This document shows positions 1 to 9,486 of a DNA stretch of 64,000 nucleotides, one piece after another. The translations under genes and the position numbers were made by a program. Each line of letters opens with the position of its first letter. Position 1 is the stretch's first letter. The stretch spans positions 868,001-932,000 of the forward strand of contig NZ_JBCFYD010000002.1 in NCBI RefSeq assembly GCF_038594945.1, in the 5' to 3' direction. Under the pieces are notes generated by a model. The model was not told where the DNA came from. It made no database searches and was given only the letters and a program-made list of their open reading frames with translations. The stretch is from Fodinibius sp. Rm-B-1B1-1. Lineage in GTDB: Bacteria; Bacteroidota; Rhodothermia; Balneolales; Balneolaceae.

Positions 1-2715
1 CAGATTCCAGCTCATTCCTTTTTTGATCTGGCCGAGGAATATCTTTCCCAATTAGATTCTATACTGCAGTTTGAAATCACCTTTAAAAAGGATCTACTGC
101 ATTTTTTACGTAACGAGCTTGACCAGAAAAAAGAGGAGCTGCAAGTACTATCGTATGATGATTTGTTGTTGAGGCTGCGCAATGCTTTGCTGGATGGGGA
201 GCAGGGGATCCATTTAGCAGACCGGTTGAGACAGAAATATCCCATTGCTATGGTTGATGAGTTTCAAGATACCGATCCCAATCAGTACGATATATTTCGC
301 ACGGTGTATAAGGATTCGAATGGCGCCTTATTTATGATTGGGGATCCCAAACAGTCGATATACAGCTTTCGCGGGGCAGATGTATTTTCGTATCTCAAAG
401 CAAAACGTGATGCACCAGCGGAAAATACTTTTGATTTGGGACGTAATTTTAGATCCGTGCCTACCCTCATTGAGGGATTGAATACCTTGTGGGGAGAGCA
501 TGACAATCCTTTTATTCTTGATCAAATTCCGTACGAATCGGTGAAGCCCGGTAAAAACAGGGAGGATTATCAATCGTTGGTAGAATACGATAACAGGTAT
601 CCACCTATTCGATTTCGTAATCTTTCGTTGGAGGATCGGGATCAATTTAACAAAGCAGAAGCGAAAGAGATGGTAGCCGAAGATACAGCTCAAGAAATTG
701 AGCGACTGATTGAGGGCGGGAAATCTAAAGCAATCAAGATTGGGAAGAATAGCGTTGAAGCTAAAGATATAGCCGTGCTGGTGAGAACGCACGATCAGGC
801 CTCAATGATGGCTGAGGCATTGCGCAAAAGGAAGATTAAAAGCGTACAGTACAGCCAGGAAAGTGTGTTCGACAGTGTGGAAGCCGGCTGGGTTGAAATA
901 CTTTTGAAAGCAGTTGTTGAACCGGCGAACGAGTCGCGAATTAAAGCGGCACTGGCGTTACCATTAACAACTTTCTCAGCCAAAGAAATTTATGATATCG
1001 AAGAAGATGAACAGCGCTGGCTTTCTGTGTTGGAGCAATTTAGGGAATGGCACCAGCTATGGCAGGAGAAGAGTTTTTCGGCTATGTTTCGTTCGCTTAT
1101 TAATAAGACTAATATCGCTGAACATATCATTCAGCATAGTGAAGGAGAGCGTCGGCTGACAAATTTGCTGCATCTTGGAGAACTGTTGCAGGCCGAGTCT
1201 CGTAATCAAAAAAGCGGCATGCGAGGATTATTAAAATGGTTGGCAAAAAAACGTCAAGAGGATAACCGACAGCAGTGGGATGAGGAACAATTGCGACTTG
1301 AGAGCGACGAGGAACTGGTCAAAATTGTGACTATGCATCGAAGTAAAGGGCTTGAATATCCCATTGTGTTTTGTCCTTTTCTATGGCATGGTCCAAAGTA
1401 CAGCGATTATGGCAAACCGTTGGTGTATCACGATCCTGATAATCTCGAGAAAACATATTTGGATTTGCATGGTAAGTCTGATGATGATCGCAATGAAAAA
1501 CGATTGATCATTGCCAAAGAGGAACTATCCGAAAGTCTACGGTTGGCATATGTGGCGATGACCCGGGCTGAACATTGTTGTTATTTGAGCTGGGCTTATG
1601 CCAAGCGATCAGAATTTTCACCGTTAGGATATTTGTTTTTGGAACCTGAAAAGGTACATGACTTACTGGTCGAGACGATCAGTACGTCATATCGCGGGAT
1701 TGGAAATGAACCTTTTGAAGATAGTCTACAGCAATTATGCGAGGAATATCCTCAATATTTTACTTTGGAAGCTCCCAGTGCCAAGCCTACCATAGATAAG
1801 CAGACTAATCTGTTTGATGATAACGGTAAAAACGAGTTTTTGACGAAATCTTTTACAAGACAAACTCCACTCAATACTGGTTACCAGGTTTCCAGTTTTT
1901 CATCCCTGAGCAGCTGGATGGAAGAGGACGATCCTGACATGCCAGATTATGATCAATTTATGGATTATAATGATATCCAAGTTGATTCTGGCTACAAGAC
2001 TGAATTTCGCTCTATATTTACTTTTCCAAAAGGCCCACAACCCGGGACATGCATCCATAATATTTTTGAAAATATCGATTTTGCTAATCCTGAAAAAGAA
2101 ATTATTGCTGACCACTTGCAGATGCAGGGAATTGATGAACAATGGATGCCAGTGGTTGCTGATATGTTGGAGACAGTTCTTAACAAACCATTACTTCCAA
2201 CAGATTCTAAACTAACACTTTCAGCTATTGATGAGGAAAAGTTGATTCCCGAAATGGAGTTTTATTATCAAAACAGCGACATCAAAACCAGGAAACTGTT
2301 GAGGATTATCCGTAATGAAAACACACCGCAATGGGATAATCGAGGTCGGGCAGAATCGGGATTTTTAAAGGGATTCATTGACTTGACATTTGAGTTTAAC
2401 GGCAAGTTTTATCTGCTCGATTATAAAACGAATTTTTTGGGTGATTCTATCCAAGATTATAGTCAAGAGTACCTTATTGATGAAATGCAGGAAGCCTCGT
2501 ATGACCTGCAATATCATATTTATACAGTGGCACTGCACCGGTTTTTGCAGAAACGATTACTGAATTATTCCTACCAGAAACACTTTGGAGGGGCTTTCTA
2601 TCTTTTCTTGCGGGGAATGAATGACGAGGGTCGGGAAGGGATTTATTTTGACTGCCCCGATGAAGAGGTTATTACTAAATTAGATGAATACATCAGAGGA
2701 GGGAAGCATGCGTAA
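1..2715 (+). CDS. recB: Exodeoxyribonuclease V beta subunit (RecB), 5'-truncated
   Basis: This is the helicase-nuclease subunit of RecBCD, which resects DNA double-strand ends for recombination repair. The frame is open from base 1, so the N-terminus with Walker A lies outside the window; 904 residues remain. Visible UvrD/Rep helicase motifs are VDEFQDTDP (about residue 85), IGDPKQSIYSFRGAD (about 112), IVTMHRSKGLEYP (about 442) and LAYVAMTRAEH (about 514). The C-terminus carries the RecB-type PD-(D/E)XK nuclease: GFIDL (D794), LDYKTN (D807, K809) and a QYHIY motif near 837. It overlaps recD by 8 bp, so the two are co-translated. RecC is not in the window and may lie upstream. AddA is the main alternative, but a RecD partner argues for RecB. 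Confidence 0.95.
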   Translation, partial: QIPAHSFFDLAEEYLSQLDSILQFEITFKKDLLHFLRNELDQKKEELQVLSYDDLLLRLRNALLDGEQGIHLADRLRQKYPIAMVDEFQDTDPNQYDIFRTVYKDSNGALFMIGDPKQSIYSFRGADVFSYLKAKRDAPAENTFDLGRNFRSVPTLIEGLNTLWGEHDNPFILDQIPYESVKPGKNREDYQSLVEYDNRYPPIRFRNLSLEDRDQFNKAEAKEMVAEDTAQEIERLIEGGKSKAIKIGKNSVEAKDIAVLVRTHDQASMMAEALRKRKIKSVQYSQESVFDSVEAGWVEILLKAVVEPANESRIKAALALPLTTFSAKEIYDIEEDEQRWLSVLEQFREWHQLWQEKSFSAMFRSLINKTNIAEHIIQHSEGERRLTNLLHLGELLQAESRNQKSGMRGLLKWLAKKRQEDNRQQWDEEQLRLESDEELVKIVTMHRSKGLEYPIVFCPFLWHGPKYSDYGKPLVYHDPDNLEKTYLDLHGKSDDDRNEKRLIIAKEELSESLRLAYVAMTRAEHCCYLSWAYAKRSEFSPLGYLFLEPEKVHDLLVETISTSYRGIGNEPFEDSLQQLCEEYPQYFTLEAPSAKPTIDKQTNLFDDNGKNEFLTKSFTRQTPLNTGYQVSSFSSLSSWMEEDDPDMPDYDQFMDYNDIQVDSGYKTEFRSIFTFPKGPQPGTCIHNIFENIDFANPEKEIIADHLQMQGIDEQWMPVVADMLETVLNKPLLPTDSKLTLSAIDEEKLIPEMEFYYQNSDIKTRKLLRIIRNENTPQWDNRGRAESGFLKGFIDLTFEFNGKFYLLDYKTNFLGDSIQDYSQEYLIDEMQEASYDLQYHIYTVALHRFLQKRLLNYSYQKHFGGAFYLFLRGMNDEGREGIYFDCPDEEVITKLDEYIRGGKHA

Positions 2716-4549
2716 ATTGATGCAGAAATTAAAGCTCCTCCGTGATGATGATGTTATTCGTCCTATTGATGTTGAGCTGTGTCGTTTTCTAAGTGATCAA
2801 CACCCAGGTATTTCAAAGGATGTATTGCTTGCGGCAGTGATGGTCAGCCACTTATACAGGCAAGGGCATGTCTGTTTGCCTATGGAAGATTATGCCGGGC
2901 AGTTACTTTTTGAGGAAGCCCATGATGAGATGGCATTACGAGCACCAGAGGTAAAACCATGGCGTCGGTCGTTGCAGGAATCTCCCGTGGTTGGATCACC
3001 GGGCGATTATAAGCCTCTTATTGTGGACGATGCCAACCGCATTTACATGCACAAGTTATGGTATTACGAACACACGCTGGCCCAAGGGCTCATCCAAAAA
3101 AGTTGCATACAAGTAGACAATGTTGATGTAGAACTTTTGCAACAGGGGCTGGAACGGTTATTTAAGCATAGCACAGAGCAGCCTGATTGGCAAAAAGTGG
3201 CTGCGGCAACTTCAGTACGAAATAAATTGTCCATCATTTCTGGTGGACCCGGAACAGGGAAAACATCAACGGTTGTACGCATTTTAGCTCTCATTTTAGA
3301 ACAGCATCAACAGTCAGAAACTGTCATCGATATAGCGTTGGCTGCCCCAACGGGAAAGGCTGCTGCACGGCTTAAAAATTCAATCATGGAAGCCCGGGAA
3401 GGGCTTGCCGTTGCTGATGAGATTCGAGCACTTATTCCCGAAAATGCTCAAACCTTGCACCAGCTACTTGGCGCAAGGCGACACAGTGCCCGTTTTCGGC
3501 ATGATGCAGAGAATCCTATTCCGTATGATTTAGTAATTGTTGATGAAGTTTCGATGGTTGACCAGGCACTGATGAGTAAACTAATGGAAGCCTTGCTTGA
3601 TGATGCCCATCTCATTTTATTGGGGGATAAAGATCAGCTCGCTTCCGTTGAAGCTGGTTCTGTGCTCGGGGATATTTGCCAACCTGACGAGAATAAATTC
3701 TCTGAGGAGCATCATGACTGGCTTAGTGAGTTATCGATAAGTATTCCCAATAAATATATCGTCGCAAATAGTAACACACTCAGCGACAACATTACCTTGT
3801 TAACGAAGAGCTATCGCTTTAACGTCGACAGTGGTATTGCCCAGCTTAGTGAAGCGGTCAACAGTGGAAAAGCTGATAGAGCAGTAAGAGTTCTCCAGGA
3901 TCAACAGTTTGATGATGTTGTACTTAACGAGATAGAAAGCAGTGAAGCTTTACAAGCGGCTATAGAAAGAAAGCTGCCATCTTATTTTGAGGCGATGATC
4001 AATGCCAATGCTCCCAAAGAGTCGTTAGACTATTTTAAGCAGTTCAGAATTTTATCGGCGCACCGGAAAGGGGCAACGGGCGTAGAGAATATAAATATGT
4101 TGGCGGCGAAGATTCTCCATGAGAAGAATCTGATCCCCAAGTATGCCAAGTGGTATGTTGGTAAACCAGTAATCATCAATAGTAATGATTACTCATTGAA
4201 TCTTTATAACGGGGATATTGGTATTTGTTTAGCGGATGAGAATGGAGAGCTCCGCGTATATTTTGAGCATGAAGGTGAAGTGCGTGGGATAGCTCCCAAT
4301 CGGTTAACAGATTTTAGTACGGCCTATGCACTAACGGTGCATAAAAGTCAGGGGGCAGAATTTGATAAAGTGATGCTGGTATTACCGCGCACAGTTTCAA
4401 AAGTGTTGAGCCGAGAACTCATTTATACAGCCCTTACAAGAGCACGCACAGCAATTACTATTCTCGGAAAAGAATCTATTCTTAAAGAGGGTATCAAGAG
4501 AAATATTCGCCGTTCATCCGGCTTAACGGATTATATGTGGCATAAATAA
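2708..4549 (+). CDS. recD: Exodeoxyribonuclease V alpha subunit (RecD)
   Basis: 5'-3' superfamily 1 helicase subunit of RecBCD, 613 residues. Walker A is GGPGTGKT (179-186), Walker B is VDEVSMVD (from about 278), followed by LLGDKDQLASVEAGSVLGD, TKSYRF, the UvrD-C motif TVHKSQGAEFD (about 543) and YTALTRAR (about 574). A start at 2708 is chosen because a purine-rich AGAGGAGGG stretch precedes it and it overlaps the recB stop; an in-frame codon 24 bp further upstream is less likely. The pair has the normal recB-recD order. A strong hairpin terminator lies about 170 bp downstream. Confidence 0.94.
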   Translation: MRKLMQKLKLLRDDDVIRPIDVELCRFLSDQHPGISKDVLLAAVMVSHLYRQGHVCLPMEDYAGQLLFEEAHDEMALRAPEVKPWRRSLQESPVVGSPGDYKPLIVDDANRIYMHKLWYYEHTLAQGLIQKSCIQVDNVDVELLQQGLERLFKHSTEQPDWQKVAAATSVRNKLSIISGGPGTGKTSTVVRILALILEQHQQSETVIDIALAAPTGKAAARLKNSIMEAREGLAVADEIRALIPENAQTLHQLLGARRHSARFRHDAENPIPYDLVIVDEVSMVDQALMSKLMEALLDDAHLILLGDKDQLASVEAGSVLGDICQPDENKFSEEHHDWLSELSISIPNKYIVANSNTLSDNITLLTKSYRFNVDSGIAQLSEAVNSGKADRAVRVLQDQQFDDVVLNEIESSEALQAAIERKLPSYFEAMINANAPKESLDYFKQFRILSAHRKGATGVENINMLAAKILHEKNLIPKYAKWYVGKPVIINSNDYSLNLYNGDIGICLADENGELRVYFEHEGEVRGIAPNRLTDFSTAYALTVHKSQGAEFDKVMLVLPRTVSKVLSRELIYTALTRARTAITILGKESILKEGIKRNIRRSSGLTDYMWHK

Positions 4550-4722
4550 CTTGGATATCCAGTCCAATATTCAGGAATTGAAGTCGTTATTCTAACTCAA
4601 TAATTAAGTAAGAAAAATTCGGAACAAAGATGAATTTTCTAAGTACTAATTATTGAACATACTGATCCCTGGTTACTTATCTATTGTAACCATTGATTTG
4701 TACCCCGAAAAGCCAACGTACA

Positions 4723-4759
4723 AAACAGGGCCGATTGATCTCGGCCCTGTTTATTTTTT
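4723..4759 (+). terminator. Rho-independent terminator after recD
   Basis: A perfect 12-bp inverted repeat (4723-4734 with 4741-4752, core AGGGCCGA/TCGGCCCT) encloses a 6-nt loop and is followed by a T-rich tract. It lies in the 378-bp space between recD and the pyrophosphatase gene; nothing else was recognised in that space. Confidence 0.85.
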
Positions 4760-4927
4760 GAGATATTCCTACCATTTCTTTTCTGTTGATAATTTGTCCC
4801 TTCCTTTTCGTGCTATTGGTCAGAAGATCTGACTGGATGCCAATTTTATTTTGATCTTATCTAAAGAGACAATTTTTTGCTATCTTTATCGCATTCACTA
4901 AATCAAGATTTTAGTCCAAAAACTATT

Positions 4928-5629
4928 ATGGAACGTTCACAGATACGTCGTTTCTTAAAGCTTACGAAGCTATTTTCAAAACCACATCCCTGGCATGGAA
5001 TCGACATCGGGGAGGAAAGTCCTGATGTAATTAAGGTTTTTATCGAAATTGTACCCGGTGATACGATGAAATATGAGCTTGACAAAGAGAGTGGGTATTT
5101 GAAGGTAGATCGGCCCCAGCGATTTTCAAATATTTGCCCCATACCTTATGGGTTTGTCCCCCAAACATTCTGTGATGAACAGGTGGGAGAGTATTGTATG
5201 CAAAAAACGGGGCGCAAAGATATTGAAGGCGACCGAGATCCTTTGGATATATGTGTGATTACCGAACGTAATATTCCGCATGGTAATCTCATTTTAGATG
5301 CTATTCCGGTAGGTGGATTTCGCATGATTGATGGGGAAGAGGCTGATGATAAAATTATTGCTGTTATGAGGGGGGATGCTTTATACGGTGATATGAAAGA
5401 TATCCAAGAAGTGCCGAAGCATATTGTTGAACGTCTGTCTCATTACTTTTTGACATACAAGCAGCGTCCGTTTAGTGAAGAGGAACGTGAGGTAGAAATC
5501 ACCCATATTTATAACTCCAAAGAAGCCAAAGAAGTGATAAGACGAAGCCGTAAGGATTACAACAAACGCTTCAATATGGATAGAAAAGAGTTGTTTGAGC
5601 TCATTAATTCAGGATTGGGAGCATCCTAA
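4928..5629 (+). CDS. ppa: Inorganic pyrophosphatase (family I)
   Basis: Hydrolyses pyrophosphate to orthophosphate in the cytoplasm, which pulls biosynthetic reactions forward. 233 residues from the ATG at 4928. The family I signature DRDPLDI is at residues 102-108 with the metal-binding Asp residues, and YGFVPQTFCD and MRGDALYGD match conserved pocket segments. A start 51 bp upstream is in frame, but the added residues look like translated leader. The protein is longer than the roughly 175-residue E. coli enzyme because of an N-terminal extension of about 35 residues and a basic C-terminal tail. It converges on the FKBP gene across a hairpin. Confidence 0.93.
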   Translation: MERSQIRRFLKLTKLFSKPHPWHGIDIGEESPDVIKVFIEIVPGDTMKYELDKESGYLKVDRPQRFSNICPIPYGFVPQTFCDEQVGEYCMQKTGRKDIEGDRDPLDICVITERNIPHGNLILDAIPVGGFRMIDGEEADDKIIAVMRGDALYGDMKDIQEVPKHIVERLSHYFLTYKQRPFSEEEREVEITHIYNSKEAKEVIRRSRKDYNKRFNMDRKELFELINSGLGAS

Positions 5630-5637
5630 AATAAATA

Positions 5638-5670
5638 AATCTGACAGGAACTAAATCCTGCCAGATTCTT
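5638..5670. terminator. Bidirectional terminator between ppa and FKBP genes
   Basis: Inverted repeat: AATCTG and CAGGA on the left (5638-5649) pair with TCCTG and CAGATT on the right (5656-5667), with one A/C mismatch and a 6-nt loop. Flanking A/T tracts on both sides suit two convergent genes. Confidence 0.65.
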
Positions 5671-5689
5671 ATGCAATAGCAAATCGCTG

Positions 5690-6406
5690 TTATTCCTCCG
5701 GGTTTACCTCGTGAAGCTCGACCTCAAAAATAAGGGTTTCATTTGTTCCAATTGGGCTTCCGGGAGGAGGATTTTGTCCATAGGCAATATCGCCCGGAAC
5801 AAAGAACTTATATTTTGCTCCCTCTTTCATCAGTTGTAGTCCCTCGGTCCAGCCAGGAATCACACGGTTTAGAGGAAAAGTTGCAGGCTCACCACGTTCA
5901 TAGGAGCTGTCAAAAACAGTACCGTCAATCAAAGTTCCTTCATAATCCACGCGAACCCGATCTTCTTCGGATGGTGATGCGCCGGAACCTTCCTCAAGTA
6001 CCTTATACTGTAAGCCACTATCCGTTACTTGAACACCTTCTTTATTTTTATTCTCTTCTAAAAAGGCTTCACCTTCTTTTTGGTTATTTTGCCCTTCTTC
6101 CATTTTCTTTTGTTGGGCATTTTGTCGGGCTTTAATCTGAAACTTCTGGATAGCCTGTTTCATCTCAGCATCCGAAAGCTTGGAGTCTTGTTTATTTAAA
6201 GCTGCCTGCAGACCGGCTTTTACGACCTCTGGATCAATATCATCCATGCCGCTCTCAGCCATAAATTGACCGTTTTGATAGCCCAGGCTATAACTTAAAC
6301 TATCGGCTTCGTTGTTAAGGGAAACATCTCCCGAACTGGGGTTACAGCCGCTTAGCAGAACCATTCCGGCCAAGAAAGTGAAAAATGTATAATAAAGTAG
6401 TTTCAT
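5690..6406 (-). CDS. FKBP-type peptidyl-prolyl isomerase lipoprotein (Mip/FkpA-like)
   Basis: Periplasmic prolyl isomerase/chaperone, 238 residues. The N-terminus is a lipoprotein signal with lipobox LLSGC (Cys21). Residues about 30-125 resemble the helical FKBP_N dimerisation domain (NEADSLSYSLGYQNGQ), including a Gln/Lys/Glu-rich helix. The FKBP catalytic domain covers about 140-235, with VDYEGTLIDGTVFDSSYERG, VIPGWTEGLQLMKEG and PGDIAYG. Membrane anchoring by lipidation is inferred from the lipobox. It sits alone, convergent with ppa. Confidence 0.92.
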   Translation of the reverse strand: MKLLYYTFFTFLAGMVLLSGCNPSSGDVSLNNEADSLSYSLGYQNGQFMAESGMDDIDPEVVKAGLQAALNKQDSKLSDAEMKQAIQKFQIKARQNAQQKKMEEGQNNQKEGEAFLEENKNKEGVQVTDSGLQYKVLEEGSGASPSEEDRVRVDYEGTLIDGTVFDSSYERGEPATFPLNRVIPGWTEGLQLMKEGAKYKFFVPGDIAYGQNPPPGSPIGTNETLIFEVELHEVNPEE

Positions 6407-6520
6407 GGTAGGTGATTAAATACTTTGTTTCATTCTGATTTGGTTATAGGCTTCGAAGTTATCCAAAATTTACCTTTAAAAAAATTGTGATGCGTGTTAA
6501 GTGAATTGCTAATAAAATCG

Positions 6521-6528
6521 TATCTTTG
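6521..6528 (+). promoter_or_regulatory. Possible -7 promoter element upstream of the DEAD-box helicase
   Basis: TATCTTTG matches the TAnnTTTG -7 element known for the primary sigma factor of Bacteroidota. No TTTG box at the expected -33 position is clear, so this is a partial match only. Confidence 0.35.
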
Positions 6529-6587
6529 GCACCTTCTTTCGGGAAATCCGCATATCACAGCAATTGTAAATTAATCAGTATAGCATA

Positions 6588-8249
6588 TTGAGTTTCGAAA
6601 AGTTTGACCTGAGCGATGAACTTATGATGGGGCTAAGGGATCTGCGTTACAGCGAGCCGACCCCTATCCAAGACGAATGTATTCCCCTTATTTTAGATGG
6701 TAAAGACGTAATTGGTGCAGCGCAGACGGGCACAGGTAAGACCGGAGCTTTTGTCATTCCATTGTTGCAGAAGATTACTAAGAATAATTCTGATGATACT
6801 CAGGCACTTATTCTATCCCCGACACGGGAGCTTGCCCAGCAAATTGAAGAACAGATTTTTGCATTGGGATATCATACGGGCATTACATCAGCCACAGTAA
6901 CGGGAGGCAGCGACTATGGCACGCAGGTGAAAGCAATTCGGGCCGGCGTTGATATTATTGTAGCTACTCCCGGGCGATTGATTGATCAGATGAATGTGCT
7001 GAATTTGGATTTTAGCGGACTGGAATATCTTGTGTTGGATGAATCTGACCGCATGCTTGACATGGGCTTTTTGCCGGATGTGATGAAGATTGTGGAGCAG
7101 CTTCCCAAAGAGCGTCAAACGATGTTATTTTCGGCGACGATGGTTGAGGAAGTCCAAAAAGTTGTTGACCAGGTGATGAAAGATCCGGTTGAGGTAGAAT
7201 TTGAGGTTTCCAAACCGGCGGATAGCGTAGATCAGCAAATCTATTTTGTACATCCCAAAAAGAAGCTCAACTTGTTTGAACAACTTTTTGATGCCGATAA
7301 ATACAAAACAGCTATCGTATTTTGTGCTACCAAAAGGGGAACAGATCAGGTGGAACAGATGCTCAAAAAGCGCGGTGTTAATGCGGTGAGCATGCATGGT
7401 GATCGTAATCAGGATGAGCGTAATGAGGCTTTACGGCTTTTCAAAAATAAAAGCCACCCTGTGATGGTTGCGACTGATGTTCTCTCCCGAGGCATTGATA
7501 TTGACGATGTATCGCTTATTGTAAACTTTGATGTCCCCAATAACCCCGAAGATTATATACATCGCATTGGCCGAACAGGACGGTATGACAAAAAGGGTAC
7601 GGCCATTACTTTTGTAAGTAATAAAGACAAAAAGTATTACCATGCGATCAAAAACGTAGTGGGTGATCAGTTATCAGTAAAAGAGGTGGCTGATGTTGGG
7701 GAAGAAGAGAACCAACAGAAAGAAAGGTCTTCAAAAGAACGTCAACCCAAAGAAAGAGCAGAAGCCAAGCAGCACAAAGATTCTGATAAAAAGCCAGTTA
7801 CGCGTGAAGAAAGTCAATACGCGAAACGGCAAAAGGGGAATAAGCAATCATCAAAGCCAGAAACCAAAGAGAAAGAAAGTAAGGATCAATTAGCCCCGAA
7901 AAAGAAATCGCAATCCAAGAAAGATACGCGCGTACCTCGTCCCGAACGCCTTAGAGACACTTCGATTCCAGAACCCAAGGAAGAACCCGAAGAGGAAGAA
8001 GATACAAAAGAGAAGGAAGGGCAAAAGGAATCTAAGAAAAAGAACAAAAAGAGTTCTCCTAAGAAAAATAGTTCAGGTCGATCGGGCAAAAAAGCAAGTA
8101 TTCCTCGGCACATCAGAGAATCTCAGGAAGAGGAAGATATTTTTCAGCCAGAAATAATTGAAAGAGCTGTGGCACGCAATCGTCGATCATTAAAACCGGC
8201 GAAAGGAATATGGGGTATAATTAAAAGCATGTTGCCCAAGTTGTGGTAA
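6588..8249 (+). CDS. DEAD-box ATP-dependent RNA helicase with long charged C-terminal tail
   Basis: RNA unwinding enzyme of the RhlE/DeaD type, 553 residues. Ordered motifs: aromatic FEKFDLS plus Q-motif PTPIQ (25-29), Walker A AQTGTGKT (45-52), PTRELAQQ, TPGRLID, motif II, SAT (about 181), VATDVLSRGIDI and HRIGRTGR (325-332). Motif II reads DESD (151-154) rather than DEAD. Residues about 365-553 form a Lys/Glu-rich low-complexity tail, probably an RNA-binding extension. A TTG start is taken because an in-frame stop lies just upstream at 6567 and the conserved helicase domain begins within the first residues. The last codons overlap the next gene. Confidence 0.92.
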   Translation: MSFEKFDLSDELMMGLRDLRYSEPTPIQDECIPLILDGKDVIGAAQTGTGKTGAFVIPLLQKITKNNSDDTQALILSPTRELAQQIEEQIFALGYHTGITSATVTGGSDYGTQVKAIRAGVDIIVATPGRLIDQMNVLNLDFSGLEYLVLDESDRMLDMGFLPDVMKIVEQLPKERQTMLFSATMVEEVQKVVDQVMKDPVEVEFEVSKPADSVDQQIYFVHPKKKLNLFEQLFDADKYKTAIVFCATKRGTDQVEQMLKKRGVNAVSMHGDRNQDERNEALRLFKNKSHPVMVATDVLSRGIDIDDVSLIVNFDVPNNPEDYIHRIGRTGRYDKKGTAITFVSNKDKKYYHAIKNVVGDQLSVKEVADVGEEENQQKERSSKERQPKERAEAKQHKDSDKKPVTREESQYAKRQKGNKQSSKPETKEKESKDQLAPKKKSQSKKDTRVPRPERLRDTSIPEPKEEPEEEEDTKEKEGQKESKKKNKKSSPKKNSSGRSGKKASIPRHIRESQEEEDIFQPEIIERAVARNRRSLKPAKGIWGIIKSMLPKLW

Positions 8250-8686
8250 AAATCCAATCCTTTATACTGCTTATAGCTTTATCACTGTTTCTTTTTGGAT
8301 GTGCTGAAAAAGATCAGTTGGCTCCGCAATCACTTATCCTGTCATTAAGTGAGGCTGACAGCACGTTAAAAGTGGTCAATCATGAAGTGCGTAACAAGCC
8401 TTTTATGAAGTCACAACAGCAGGGCCGTTACCAGGCGCATCTTTTAGCTGACGGGGATATCATTTTAGAACAGATAAACTTCGAGAAAATGGATATCCCT
8501 CTTGGAGACAGAGAAAGCAAAAAGATTGATTTCTTTGTATCTTTGCCATGGATATCTGAGGTACAACGTATTGAGATTTACCAGCTTGATGGACGTTCAG
8601 GGCATTACCAGCTAAAGACTGATAACCCATTGTTGGATTGGGAAATCCCTCAGGATATCAGGCAACATAGTCAATCTGATGAATAG
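8243..8686 (+). CDS. Small lipoprotein of unknown function
   Basis: 147 residues starting with GTG and overlapping the helicase stop by 7 bp. The N-terminus is a clear lipoprotein signal, with a hydrophobic helix followed by LFLFGC (Cys20). The rest is soluble, with no motif I recognise; it looks like a mixed alpha/beta or beta domain without transmembrane segments. Overlap with the helicase gene suggests translational coupling, but no functional link is evident. Confidence 0.75.
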   Translation: MVKIQSFILLIALSLFLFGCAEKDQLAPQSLILSLSEADSTLKVVNHEVRNKPFMKSQQQGRYQAHLLADGDIILEQINFEKMDIPLGDRESKKIDFFVSLPWISEVQRIEIYQLDGRSGHYQLKTDNPLLDWEIPQDIRQHSQSDE

Positions 8687-8720
8687 TCGACATTTCAACT
8701 ATTGACCCAAAGAGATTTCT

Positions 8721-9485
8721 ATGTCATCAACCGTAAAATCCCTACTTATTTGGATTGGGGTCGTAATCCTCATCTTTATTTGGCTGCCGCTACTTGCTGT
8801 TAGTCGATTTTTTGACCGTGATCCCGCTCGTTACAGAACCGGTAAACTATTTCGTAAGCTTGGGAAATATATTTCCAAAATAAATCCCAACTGGCAAATA
8901 AAGATTACGGGCTACGAGAATATTGATGATCGAAGGCCGTACGTCATGGTTTGCAACCACCTTTCCCAGGCTGATATTCCACTAATTTCAAACTTACCCT
9001 GGGAGATGAAATGGGTAGCCAAGAAAGAGCTTTTTGAAACGCCTGTTGTTGGATGGATGATGACTCTTGCCGGAGATATTTCGGTCGATCGTCGAGCGTC
9101 CAATAGGAGAGAGCAAACCTTTAAGCAGGCTACACATTATCTCAATAATAATTGTTCGGTAATGTTTTTCCCAGAGGGAACCCGTTCGCGTGATGGAAAC
9201 CTTAACCGATTTAAAGCCGGGGCCTTTGACTTGGCTATTAAAGAGCAAAAGCCCATTCTTCCGATGGTTATTGACGGCACCCAGAATACACTACCCAAAC
9301 GAAGCTGGAAGTTTGGAGTTGCCAAACAGATTAAGTTAAAAATACTTGACCCTATTCCTACCGAAGGACTCGACCGTAGTGATATTCGATCTTTAACCAA
9401 AGAGGTGCGTCAAGCTATTTTAGACCAACTCTCAGAATGGCGGAATGAAAACCCCGAACAGATAGATAACTTGGTTAAGAGTTAG
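8721..9485 (+). CDS. plsC: 1-acyl-sn-glycerol-3-phosphate acyltransferase (PlsC family)
   Basis: Transfers an acyl chain to lysophosphatidic acid to form phosphatidic acid at the inner membrane. 254 residues. A hydrophobic N-terminal segment (about 7-27) is followed by the catalytic HX4D motif NHLSQAD (H80, D85) and the substrate-binding motif FPEGTRS (150-156); GDISVDRR (118-125) corresponds to motif II/III. The gene ends 1 bp before the stop of the convergent BNR gene. A second PlsC-like gene at 40312 belongs to an aminolipid operon, so this copy is the better candidate for phospholipid synthesis. Confidence 0.88.
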   Translation: MSSTVKSLLIWIGVVILIFIWLPLLAVSRFFDRDPARYRTGKLFRKLGKYISKINPNWQIKITGYENIDDRRPYVMVCNHLSQADIPLISNLPWEMKWVAKKELFETPVVGWMMTLAGDISVDRRASNRREQTFKQATHYLNNNCSVMFFPEGTRSRDGNLNRFKAGAFDLAIKEQKPILPMVIDGTQNTLPKRSWKFGVAKQIKLKILDPIPTEGLDRSDIRSLTKEVRQAILDQLSEWRNENPEQIDNLVKS

Positions 9486-9486
9486 A

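Noticed and set aside
4877-4927. N-terminal extension of the pyrophosphatase
   Set aside because: The added 17 residues are not family-like and the ATG at 4928 fits better.
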